Shown piece after piece: positions 36,647-44,707 of a DNA stretch of 64,000 nt; position 1 is the first letter of the stretch; each line of letters starts with the position of its first letter. Under the pieces are notes generated by a model, which was given only the letters and a program-made list of their open reading frames with translations, did not search any database and had not been told where the DNA came from. The stretch covers positions 62,001-126,000 of the forward strand of contig CAZJQS010000007.1 of the NCBI GenBank assembly GCA_964548175.1. Reading direction: 5' to 3'. This stretch comes from JANQPA01 sp964548175 (GTDB lineage Bacteria > Bacteroidota > Bacteroidia > Chitinophagales > Saprospiraceae). The translations under genes and the position numbers were made by a program.

Positions 36647-38164
36647 TTAACGGTATAAATAGAATCCGTCGATACCCACCAGGTAGCCGTCGCCGTATCC
36701 GCTTGCGCGTACGTCTTTACCCACCAGCTCGATAACTAACTCTTGTCTTCCTTCCTCCAATTGAACTTTTCCAAAAGATACGGGACCGCTTGGTTCTACT
36801 TTCGCATTAAAGCCATCCACCAAAGAACCGATGGGCTCACCATTGACCAACAGCCTGAAAATGCCATAATCTCTGGCCCTGGTGAAAAAACCGATGAGTT
36901 CGTATTCATCCGTTTCGGGTACTTCCAGCGGAAAAGTAATTCGATCCCCTGGTTTACCGTTAACCCACCATAGTTGCATATTGCCGCCCCAGTTGCCTTC
37001 GAATGCCCGCATATCTTGAACGCGTATTTCGCCGCCTGTAACAGTGGTGTTTGGTAACTGATCCTCCGCCTCAATTTCCGGCTCAGTGATGCGCGCCAGA
37101 GGGAGCAATTGATCTGGCAAAGGTGGAAAAGGAGGATGGGGATGCGTTTGATACCAATAAGCCACGGAAGCATATTCCACGCCCGGCATGTCGTTGGTTC
37201 CGCCATGTTCGATCTCAAATTTAAAGCTTTTCGTGAAGGGAATGGGGTCTTCGATATGCCAGCGGTAAGTGTTTATGCGTCCTTTTTCCTCGTCTTTTAT
37301 GGTCACACCATGATAGGGGGCGCTGTATTCGCCGGTGATGTAATACCAGCCGGAAGAGAAATAATCCTCCGTTCCGGTACCTATGATACTGGGCTTTTCC
37401 TCCCCGTCCAGATATATGAGTTCGTCACCTTCCAGGTAGCCCAGATTAGCCCCCTGTTCCGGTTGCATGGAAAGCAGGGTCCCGACATAATGCCCTCTGC
37501 CGGTCGTTTCCAGTATGGTAACAGGTTCTTCAGCCTGTGTACGGACCTGCCGGTACTGGGCATGAAAATAAAGCGCATCCTCGCTTAATTCATCATAGGT
37601 GCGCACATCGATATTGTAATAGAAGCTTTCGATGGGGACTGAGCCGGTGTTTTCCACTGTGATCCGTGCCCTTTCTTTGAACGGCATCGGCCAGTAGGCA
37701 TTATAGCCGCCGCTTGTCATGTTGAGCGGCAGAGAAATATAATCTTTCCATTCTCCAAAGCCCATTCCGAAAAAGTCGGCTACCGGCACTTCAATGGAGG
37801 GTTCTTCCTCTCCATCCCAGTAACACCGCACGATGAGGGTGCGGTGAATCTCCACGTTGTTCCGGGGAGCAATAGTGATCCACCACCTCCGGATGATGCC
37901 TGCCCCTTCATGTTCCATGAGTTCGAGGGTCTCTCCCGGGGCAATGGGCCTTCTGTCATTATTGCCTCCAGTAGGATCGTCGCTGGAATACTGAACGAGA
38001 CTCCCGGTGCGAGCCCGGTAGAGGTCGCCAAGCGGACCTCCATCTACGATTTGAGCCTGGGCAAAAGTGGTGGTTAGTAAGCATGAAAGCAGGGCAATGC
38101 AAAAAATATTTTGGAAGACAACAGCCCCCGCGTGACTGGCGTAAGGATTTGAATTAGATTTCAT
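36647..38164 (-). CDS. GH172-like (DUF2961) protein with shared C-terminal domain
   Basis: This 505-residue secreted protein has a hydrophobic N-terminal segment ending near TTFAQAQ. The body has the DUF2961 signature order: DPTGGNNDRRPIAPGETLEL, GAGIIRRWWITIAPRNN, YYNIDVRTY and GTGTEDYFSSGWYYITGEY. This is the fold of GH172 enzymes, which act on alpha-furanosides such as difructose and arabinofuranosides. Residues about 369-505 are a beta-sandwich (TGGEIRVQDMRAFEGNWGG, DYGIFRLLVNGEPIGSL) homologous to the one at the end of the downstream sulfatase. The two genes are 10 bp apart, so they very probably act on the same glycan, with the shared domain targeting it. The exact linkage cut is unknown. 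Confidence 0.87.
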   Translation of the reverse strand: MKSNSNPYASHAGAVVFQNIFCIALLSCLLTTTFAQAQIVDGGPLGDLYRARTGSLVQYSSDDPTGGNNDRRPIAPGETLELMEHEGAGIIRRWWITIAPRNNVEIHRTLIVRCYWDGEEEPSIEVPVADFFGMGFGEWKDYISLPLNMTSGGYNAYWPMPFKERARITVENTGSVPIESFYYNIDVRTYDELSEDALYFHAQYRQVRTQAEEPVTILETTGRGHYVGTLLSMQPEQGANLGYLEGDELIYLDGEEKPSIIGTGTEDYFSSGWYYITGEYSAPYHGVTIKDEEKGRINTYRWHIEDPIPFTKSFKFEIEHGGTNDMPGVEYASVAYWYQTHPHPPFPPLPDQLLPLARITEPEIEAEDQLPNTTVTGGEIRVQDMRAFEGNWGGNMQLWWVNGKPGDRITFPLEVPETDEYELIGFFTRARDYGIFRLLVNGEPIGSLVDGFNAKVEPSGPVSFGKVQLEEGRQELVIELVGKDVRASGYGDGYLVGIDGFYLYR

Positions 38165-38337
38165 TTACTCTTTGTTTGTTTTATTTCTTCCTTCCAATAT
38201 ATATTAGGCGATGCAGTCTTCAAAGAAAAAAAAGAGGAAAGTGAAATAGGAAAGCACTTAAAATAAAAATAATATTTTGCAAGCTTGATGTTTTGCCAAC
38301 TTTTTTTTAAGATGAGAAAATGTATTACTGGCTGTCT

Positions 38338-38514
38338 GGGGTGGTGTAAATCTTCGTACTCTTTTGCGCAGCTAATAAAAATCTTTTTTGAGTGTTTTGC
38401 CGAAGAAAATCTCAGATTTTCTTCGGCAAAACACTCAAAAAATAGAATCATTTAAGCCGAGCAAACCTGCCGACCGTCAGGCGGGAGAAGTAGCTGACTT
38501 TTTACACAACTCCA
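38338..38514 (-). repeat. Long palindromic element, copy 2 (177 bp, inverted)
   Basis: This is the same element as at 5162-5345 and 53495-53704 but in reverse orientation. The centre is the stem with arm GCCGAAGAAAATCT at 38399-38412, one C, and the opposite arm at 38414-38427. As in copy 1, the arm carrying GCGCAGCTAA lacks the GC-rich outer segment that copy 3 has. It lies between divergent genes, so it is not simply a terminator. Confidence 0.85.
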
Positions 38515-38558
38515 AGCAGCCTCAACCCAAATCCTAACCGATAACCAAAACCACTAAT

Positions 38559-39983
38559 TTGAGGTTCTACCAAGCGTGTTTGAAATGCGGGAAGCTCGTC
38601 TCTGCAAACAATTATACCTGTACCTGCGGCGCCGAACCATGGACAAAGGAATACCGAATCCTGGATGTTAAATGTCAATTGTTAGAAAAAGAGCGAAAGG
38701 CGGCAGTCGCCGCTTTTAAGGATTTCGACCTGGATCATCAGAAAGGGATCCTCCAGTATTTTTTTACTCCCCATTCCGAGTTTACTGATTGCGTTAAGTT
38801 GAAGGTCGGACTGACCTCTTTTTTTGAGCTGCCCCAATTGGGCGCCGCCTTTGACGCCCGGGTATTCATCAAAAATGAAGGAGATAACCCAAGCGGTTGT
38901 TTCAAAGATCGCGAAACGCTGATGGCAGCCTTACATAGCCTGGCGGAAGGAAAAAGACAGATCGTGATCTATTCCTCTGGCAATGCAGCAGCCTCGGCCG
39001 CTTTATTCGCCGACCGGCTCGGATTGAAACTCATTACCTGTGTGGCCGGTGATACTTATCCGGAAAAGATCGATTATATTCAGCAGCGCGGAGCTGCCGT
39101 TATACGCATCGGTACGAAAAAAACATCCTTTGAGGAGGGCTATCGATTGTTCGCACAGTTGAATGAGGAGTGCTTTTTTGTCGGTAAAGGTTTTGACAAC
39201 TGGTCGGTGCGCAATCCTTACCGGGTGATCGGCGATAAAACAACAGCTATTGAGATCGTTAAGCAATTCAGGAGTCAAACCGGCCATATGACCGGCGTTC
39301 CGGACTATGTAGTCGTGTCGACGGGCAACGGCAGCTGTCTGGCAGGCATCTGGCGCGGCTTCAAGGAACTGCTGAACCTGGGGGTAATCGATCGTACACC
39401 GAGAATGGTGTCAGCAGCTATTAAAAACGCCTCTCCGGTATTTAAAGCTTACCAGAAAAAACTGACAGGCCGCCCCGCCGTTTGTACGCTGGAAGGAGTG
39501 CCGGAAGAAGATAAGGAAATCGGCAGCATTATCCTCGCAGAAGAAGGTTATGACAGCATGGAGGCGACTAAGGCGCTCTTCGAATCCGGTGGACTGGCCG
39601 TTGAGGTGCGAAAAAGTGGCATGCGCCGGGCACTGATCGATTTGTTGGAAAAAGACCAACGAACCGCCATAGAACGCCGGCTGCTTCCCGAACCGGCCTC
39701 TCTGGTAACCTTAGCGGCGATTAAAAAAATGAGGCAAAGCAATATCCTCCACAAATCTTCCACCGCCGTGGCGCTGATCTCGGGCCACGGCGCCAAAGCC
39801 AGACAATTACTGATGAAGATGCTCAGACTGCGGCCAAGGCTTCAAAAAGTAATGCAAAACATTATCGACGAATACGAGCTGGACAGTAATTTTCCTGTTG
39901 CCAGTAAAAAAGGACAACTGGTTACCGTCGGGCTTGATTTGAAGAAACTCCGTGACGCTTTTACAGCCCTTTCAATACCATAA
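38559..39983 (+). CDS. Threonine synthase-like PLP enzyme with zinc ribbon
   Basis: This 474-residue fold-type II PLP enzyme starts at TTG 38559, because an in-frame stop at 38535 and the lack of an ATG leave no better choice. Residues 7-23 form a CxxC...CxC zinc ribbon (CLKCGK, CTCGAEPW), as in archaeal-type threonine synthases. PLP binds Lys116 in NPSGCFKDRET. The motif YSSGNAAASAALFADRLG and the glycine-rich TGNGSCLAG complete the fold. Threonine synthase turns O-phosphohomoserine into threonine, but relatives carry out beta-replacement reactions. The following gene, 4 bp away, is an amidinotransferase. That pairing suggests a specialised amino acid pathway, so the true reaction is open. 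Confidence 0.78.
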   Translation: MRFYQACLKCGKLVSANNYTCTCGAEPWTKEYRILDVKCQLLEKERKAAVAAFKDFDLDHQKGILQYFFTPHSEFTDCVKLKVGLTSFFELPQLGAAFDARVFIKNEGDNPSGCFKDRETLMAALHSLAEGKRQIVIYSSGNAAASAALFADRLGLKLITCVAGDTYPEKIDYIQQRGAAVIRIGTKKTSFEEGYRLFAQLNEECFFVGKGFDNWSVRNPYRVIGDKTTAIEIVKQFRSQTGHMTGVPDYVVVSTGNGSCLAGIWRGFKELLNLGVIDRTPRMVSAAIKNASPVFKAYQKKLTGRPAVCTLEGVPEEDKEIGSIILAEEGYDSMEATKALFESGGLAVEVRKSGMRRALIDLLEKDQRTAIERRLLPEPASLVTLAAIKKMRQSNILHKSSTAVALISGHGAKARQLLMKMLRLRPRLQKVMQNIIDEYELDSNFPVASKKGQLVTVGLDLKKLRDAFTALSIP

Positions 39984-39987
39984 CGCT

Positions 39988-40896
39988 ATGTCAAAAAATT
40001 TTGCTCAATTTAATGAAGCCGATCGCCTGCAGTCTGTCGTGATCGGCCGGTGGAAAGGATACCGGGCAATGCCGGAATACATCGAACTGGTGAATGAAGA
40101 ACAAAAAAAAGGCTTGCCCTCAACGGCGGAGCTTAAGCAGGAATTCGACTCCTTTCGACAGGTGCTGGAAAAGTATGAAGTGGAAGTTTTCGAACCTGCG
40201 TATGTGGGCAAATTCGTTTACGATCAGTTGACTCCCCGCGACATCGCCGTGGTCATCGGCAGGAAGTTGGTGCTCTGCAATATGGCTAAGAGTAGTCGCC
40301 GATATGAAAGCGCAGGCCTCTTTTCAATATTTAAGGACTTCAAAGTGGACGAACCCAATGTGCTGATCCCTCCTTTTGACTGCCTGTTGGAGGGAGGAGA
40401 CATCATTGTCGATAGAGGAAGAATTCTCGTTGGCATTAGTGAGCGGACGAACCTCAGGGGAGTAGATTGGTTGCGGCGAACCTTCCAGGGAGTCTTTGAA
40501 GTTGTTCCGCTACACTTAAAAAAACCAGAAGAAGGGGAGAATGTGTTGCACCTGGATTGTGCTTTTAATCCGGTGGGTGAGCAGCATGCCCTGATCTATG
40601 AAGAAGGTTTTAAAGAAATCCCCGGTTTTTTACAACAAGAATATCAATGGATCAAGGTGAACAGGGAGGAGCAACAGGCTTTGGCGACGAATGTGCTGTC
40701 TGTTTCCAAAAAAATATTGATCGTCAGAGATCATCTGCAGTGTGTGCGCATTAATCAGCTACTGAGTGATGTTGGCCTTATTGTTGAAGAAGTAAAGTTT
40801 GATGCGGCGCCTTCCACGGGCGGTTCATTTCGATGTTGTAGTTTACCGCTAATAAGAAAAAACAGGGCCTCACTGCAAAGGGGCAAAGGCCGCTAA
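39988..40896 (+). CDS. Amidinotransferase/deiminase family protein
   Basis: This 302-residue protein is read from ATG 39988, 4 bp after the preceding stop. The guanidino-modifying (GME) superfamily signatures are present: CLLEGGDI (Glu135, Asp138), VLHLDCAFNPVG (His188) and a catalytic cysteine in STGGSFRCCSLPL (Cys283 or Cys284). Members transfer amidino groups from arginine or hydrolyse arginine and methylarginine. The length fits either. The sequence does not show which activity it has. The tight coupling with the threonine-synthase-like gene argues for a shared pathway, for example one that makes a guanidino-bearing amino acid from a beta-substituted product. This is inference only. The other neighbours do not help. 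Confidence 0.8.
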   Translation: MSKNFAQFNEADRLQSVVIGRWKGYRAMPEYIELVNEEQKKGLPSTAELKQEFDSFRQVLEKYEVEVFEPAYVGKFVYDQLTPRDIAVVIGRKLVLCNMAKSSRRYESAGLFSIFKDFKVDEPNVLIPPFDCLLEGGDIIVDRGRILVGISERTNLRGVDWLRRTFQGVFEVVPLHLKKPEEGENVLHLDCAFNPVGEQHALIYEEGFKEIPGFLQQEYQWIKVNREEQQALATNVLSVSKKILIVRDHLQCVRINQLLSDVGLIVEEVKFDAAPSTGGSFRCCSLPLIRKNRASLQRGKGR

Positions 40897-40991
40897 GAAG
40901 TTCTTAATGTGTAGCGTTCCTTCGCGTTGAGCAATATTCAGTTATTAGGTTTCCATGTACTTCCCTATCGGCCTGGGTGATTCCGGGATGC

Positions 40992-42332
40992 TTAAAAGCA
41001 AGCCAGTATTTCCCTCACCAATCGATTGTCATCCATGACGGGCGGCTCTTCCAGGCCCATTCTCACGATGACCAGATCATAAGAGGGGATGATGTACACC
41101 CGCTGTCCCTGAAAGCCATTGCAGGAATAAAGATCTTCCGGTGCATCTTCCAGTTGACTGTGATTCACATTCAGCCAAAATTGTCCGCCATAGATGCCCT
41201 CACTATCAGAGGCCGGCGTACGAACAAAGTCCACCCAGGTGGAATCCACGATCTGGTCGCCGAACCAGTTGCCCTGATTCAGAAAAAGCAGTCCAAAACG
41301 AGCCCAGTCACGGGGCGTGGCATAGCAATAAGAAGAGCCGACATAAATCCCGAATTCATCCGTTTCCATAACGGCGGAAGTCATCCCGATCCTGTTGAAG
41401 ATGCTGTCGTAAGGCATGCGCAGATAAGCTTCCTGGCCCAATTCATTTAGCACAGCCAGGGACAGCAGGTTGGTGGTGCCGCTGCTGTAATTCCAGTGGG
41501 CGCCCGGCTCGTGTTTCAACGGATTGCTGATGGGAATATCGGTGACTTTTTCCGACAGATAGAGCATCTTGGTGGCGCTGGACAAACTGCTGTAGTCTTC
41601 TTCAAAGTCCAATCCGTCCTGCATTTGCAGCAAATTTTTTAGGGAAATATTTTTGCGCTCATCAGTCCATTCCGGAAAAACAGCCGTATCCTCAAGACTC
41701 AGCTGCCCATTTTTGACCAAAATACCGACCATAGCGGAGGTGATGCTTTTGGTCATGGACCAGCCTAGTATCTCCGTCTGGGCGTCAAAGCCTTCGGCAT
41801 ATCTTTCGGCGATCAGCCGACCTTTGTGGACGACGACCACCGTCCGGGTCTGGGGATCTTTTTTATCCTCAGGGTATTCAAACGCATTTTGAATGGCTTC
41901 TTGCAATTGTTCCATGTCTACTCCTTCTACAGTAACGGGCAGATACACCCGGCTACCCAGCGGCCAGTCTATAGTATCTGACAAGATGGGACGCTCCACC
42001 TCCAATGAAATGTTATGGTCGTCCCCGCCTTTTAGCAAAATGCATCCTACGTCTCCCCGGTAGACTGCCGTACGTGGCGCAAGGCCAAAAAGGGTGGTGG
42101 TGACGGATTGCTGTTCCCGGTCTATTGTGGTGCTGGTCAGCGCCGTCGGTCCAAAGCTCAGGTCTTTTTCCTGAATACTTTCCTGTGAACGGCCGGCAAT
42201 GAAAGTGCAGGAGCACATTTTTTTAGCCGCATAACCGTTGGCTACCGGAAATTGAGGATAGAGCATCAGATAGACGTATAAAAAGCTGAGCAGGAGGATG
42301 ACAGCAATGCCAATGAGTATTTTTTTGAGCAT
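40992..42332 (-). CDS. Serine hydrolase (class C beta-lactamase-like), membrane-anchored
   Basis: The product is about 446 residues from Met at 42332 (MLKKILIGIAVILLL). The longer start would overlap the upstream gene. A single N-terminal transmembrane helix (residues 4-22) anchors it, facing the periplasm. The penicillin-binding fold shows SMTKS (Ser192, Lys195) and the tyrosine motif in HWNYSSGTT. The later active-site motif is not obvious in the text (GFQGQRVYIIP is near it). Family members act as beta-lactamases, esterases or D-amino-acid peptidases. The upstream gene stops 11 bp before it on the same strand, so this gene is downstream in a three-gene unit. Confidence 0.85.
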   Translation of the reverse strand: MLKKILIGIAVILLLSFLYVYLMLYPQFPVANGYAAKKMCSCTFIAGRSQESIQEKDLSFGPTALTSTTIDREQQSVTTTLFGLAPRTAVYRGDVGCILLKGGDDHNISLEVERPILSDTIDWPLGSRVYLPVTVEGVDMEQLQEAIQNAFEYPEDKKDPQTRTVVVVHKGRLIAERYAEGFDAQTEILGWSMTKSITSAMVGILVKNGQLSLEDTAVFPEWTDERKNISLKNLLQMQDGLDFEEDYSSLSSATKMLYLSEKVTDIPISNPLKHEPGAHWNYSSGTTNLLSLAVLNELGQEAYLRMPYDSIFNRIGMTSAVMETDEFGIYVGSSYCYATPRDWARFGLLFLNQGNWFGDQIVDSTWVDFVRTPASDSEGIYGGQFWLNVNHSQLEDAPEDLYSCNGFQGQRVYIIPSYDLVIVRMGLEEPPVMDDNRLVREILACF

Positions 42333-42343
42333 GTTGAAGTGTT

Positions 42344-43057
42344 TTAAATGTTTTTTTCCCAAATATCATAAACTTTGCTTAAAGCAGGATCAAGTGTGCC
42401 CTCCTGATATTCCACTATCTTTAAATCTTTTAAACCTACTTCACTCTTCAATGGAAAATGGTGTAAGTGGGTTTTTATTGATTGTTCCAGCTTTTCCGCC
42501 GATTGCTTTACATCCAGGCGATTTTCCTGGGAAAGATAAGCCAGTTCGGTTATCTGGCCCAGCACCATGTAAAAGTCATTATCTTCCTCGTATTTATGAA
42601 GGATATGGTGTTTTTTCCAAAGTTGATCTCTAAGCTTGAGCAATTGCTGAGTAGGTTGTTGGGAAAAAGGCGTGACCGGCCAGCCCATAAGCACTATTTT
42701 GTTGGTTGACAGGTTAATTTGAAAGGACCGTTCGTAGGGTCGGCGGCCCAGACTGGTAAAACCGTCGAAACCGGGAGGGTACCCCCCCAATTGAATGGTC
42801 AGCGGAAAATAAGCGCTCAGGGTATCGGAAAGTCCCGAAAAATGCATCACTGCTTTTTGTCCGAGCTTTATCCAGGCATTGGCATTATAGCCTTGCATGC
42901 TTTCCAGTCCGATGATGGTGCTGTGAATTTGCTGAATGCGGTAAAGGGTAACAAAAGGAGCAAGGGGGGACTGGTTAATGGTTGTCCAGATCTTTTCGAT
43001 CAACTGCTGAAGGGAAGGTTCTTTTTTCCCGTAAAAAGCGACGAGGGTTGCAGGCAT
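42344..43057 (-). CDS. Hypothetical protein, weakly 2H-phosphoesterase-like
   Basis: This 237-residue cytosolic protein has one motif of the 2H type (IQQIHSTIIGLES, His-x-Thr/Ser-like) but no clear second histidine motif, so the family is unproven. The C-terminus is charged and helical (QSAEKLEQSIKTHLHHF). It starts 4 bp after the stop of the truncated Uma2 gene and ends 11 bp before the serine hydrolase, which suggests co-transcription of all three. I do not assign a function. Confidence 0.6.
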   Translation of the reverse strand: MPATLVAFYGKKEPSLQQLIEKIWTTINQSPLAPFVTLYRIQQIHSTIIGLESMQGYNANAWIKLGQKAVMHFSGLSDTLSAYFPLTIQLGGYPPGFDGFTSLGRRPYERSFQINLSTNKIVLMGWPVTPFSQQPTQQLLKLRDQLWKKHHILHKYEEDNDFYMVLGQITELAYLSQENRLDVKQSAEKLEQSIKTHLHHFPLKSEVGLKDLKIVEYQEGTLDPALSKVYDIWEKNI

Positions 43058-43061
43058 ATTT

Positions 43062-43427
43062 TTAGGTTATTTGAACAGCGTGGCAATCGGCAACCTCAAT
43101 TACGAGGTAAACATCCCCAGGGCTCGGATGCTCGTTGATATATCGGTCTTTTTGAAAGCGGACAACAGCAATATCCGGTTCGGGCTCCGACCGGTTATTT
43201 AAATGAATAGGATTTTGATTTCGAATAATTGCTTTATGCCTGAGTACTGCGATGAGTTCTTCAGTTATTAAATCTACCATGCGGGCATGCTCACTTTTAC
43301 TTGGGCTTATTCTTGTGATTTCTCCATTAATTAATTCCACCCGGTCTTCTTCCTTTAGAATGCCGACTTCCAGCATTTTGTAGTATTCCTCTACGGTGAA
43401 TAACTGCCTTTCTACCTGAACGCTCAT
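43062..43427 (-). CDS. Uma2-family (DUF820) nuclease, C-terminally truncated
   Basis: This 121-residue protein carries the N-terminal two-thirds of the Uma2 PD-(D/E)XK domain: FTVEEYYKMLEVGILKEEDR, VELINGEI, SEPEPDIAVV and YLVIEVAD. Family members are normally about 185 residues and continue after VIEVAD with an aspartate/lysine segment. Here the frame runs into CHAVQIT and stops, 4 bp before the next gene. The C-terminal third, with part of the active-site lysine region, is absent. It is probably inactive. Uma2 proteins spread widely by transfer and are often decayed. Confidence 0.75.
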   Translation of the reverse strand: MSVQVERQLFTVEEYYKMLEVGILKEEDRVELINGEITRISPSKSEHARMVDLITEELIAVLRHKAIIRNQNPIHLNNRSEPEPDIAVVRFQKDRYINEHPSPGDVYLVIEVADCHAVQIT

Positions 43428-43615
43428 GCTTACTTTTTTTCAATATACGGGTAATTGCAGGCTAATCAAAATCAATTCAGCCTCAGTAAAGTCGACGCCG
43501 CCGGCCTTGGTGAGGTTGAATTGTGATGTAATAATCCGTTTTTTTATCAAAAAATGTAATAGGAAAGTTTAAAACATTTTTCATCTTATTTTCATTCTAT
43601 TAAAAACTAAAAAAA

Positions 43616-43662
43616 ATTATAAGATTGGAGGGCGATCACAGATCGTCCTCCAATCTTATAAT
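43616..43662 (-). terminator. 22 bp hairpin upstream of mnmH; minus-strand terminator or leader structure
   Basis: Arm ATTATAAGATTGGAGG (start of a 22 bp arm, 43616-43637) pairs with 43641-43662 around ACA, with a single G-T mismatch. On the minus strand the hairpin is followed by a T-rich run, which is the form of a terminator for leftward transcripts. It ends 17 bp before the mnmH start, so it could also fold in the mnmH leader. No leftward gene precedes it. Confidence 0.6.
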
Positions 43663-43678
43663 CATATCGTTCTGATTT

Positions 43679-44707
43679 ATGACTAAAAAAAGGCTGGCAG
43701 TACAGGATTTTCTACAACAAGCCTCGTCTATTCCCATGCTGGACGTGCGCTCACCCAAAGAATATGACTTAGGCCATATTCCTTCTGCTTTGTCTTTTCC
43801 CTTGTTTTCCAATGAAGAAAGAGCTGTTGTCGGCACACTCTACAAGCAGGAAGGCCGGCATCCCGCCTTCAAGAAAGGGCTGGAGATCATCGGCCCCAAA
43901 ATGGTGGATTTTATCGAAAAAGCGGAGGATTTGAAATCCGACAAGCTGGCCTTGTATTGCTGGCGTGGCGGTATGCGTTCTGACAGTATGGCCTGGCTGT
44001 TGGAATGTTACGATCTGGAAACCATACTGCTGGAAGGAGGCTATAAAGCTTTTCGACATCAGGTGCTGTCTTTTTTTGACCAAAAACTACCGCTCAGGGT
44101 AATCACCGGATATACGGGTAGCCAAAAAACGAAGTTGTTACATTTTTTAAAGGAAAAAGGCGAGCAAGTAGTCGACCTGGAAGGGCTGGCCGGGCACCAG
44201 GGTTCCAGCTTCGGCAACAAAAAATCGAACGGGCAGCCGACGACTGAGCACTTTCAGAACCTGTTGTTTGAGCAATTCCGGCAGTATGATCTTAATCGGC
44301 CCATCTGGATCGAGGATGAGGACATACGCCTGGGCACAGTGAATATGATGAACAACCTTTTCCGCCAGATCAATTCCAGTCCTCATTTTTTTGTAGAGGT
44401 AGAAAAAGCCGAGCGCGCAGAATTTCTGGTGGATGATTATGGCCGTCTGACGAAGCAACAGCTCATCAGCGCCACGAGAGCCATTCGGAAAAGGCTGGGA
44501 TTTGACAGGGCCGATCAAGCCATAGCCCATATTGAGGCGGGGGAGTTAAAAGAAGCGGCGGAAATTATCTTATATTATTACGATTCTCGTTACGATCGTG
44601 CTATTAACCGGAAAAAAGAACAGATCGTACGTCGTTTTAAAGTAAAAAAAACAGAATTGCCGATGCTGGCGGATGAACTGATAAAACGAACAAATAATGG
44701 AATATAA
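43679..44707 (+). CDS. mnmH: tRNA 2-selenouridine synthase
   Basis: This 342-residue protein is the two-domain MnmH/SelU enzyme. An N-terminal rhodanese domain carries the catalytic cysteine in ALYCWRGGMRSD (Cys94). A C-terminal P-loop domain follows with GYTGSQKT (residues 144-151) and LEGLAGHQGSSFGN. It replaces sulfur with selenium at the wobble uridine of certain tRNAs, using selenophosphate and a geranylated intermediate. It overlaps selD by 11 bp (44697-44707), so the enzyme and its selenophosphate source are co-translated. The 47 bp hairpin upstream may affect its expression. The assignment is strong. Confidence 0.93.
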   Translation: MTKKRLAVQDFLQQASSIPMLDVRSPKEYDLGHIPSALSFPLFSNEERAVVGTLYKQEGRHPAFKKGLEIIGPKMVDFIEKAEDLKSDKLALYCWRGGMRSDSMAWLLECYDLETILLEGGYKAFRHQVLSFFDQKLPLRVITGYTGSQKTKLLHFLKEKGEQVVDLEGLAGHQGSSFGNKKSNGQPTTEHFQNLLFEQFRQYDLNRPIWIEDEDIRLGTVNMMNNLFRQINSSPHFFVEVEKAERAEFLVDDYGRLTKQQLISATRAIRKRLGFDRADQAIAHIEAGELKEAAEIILYYYDSRYDRAINRKKEQIVRRFKVKKTELPMLADELIKRTNNGI

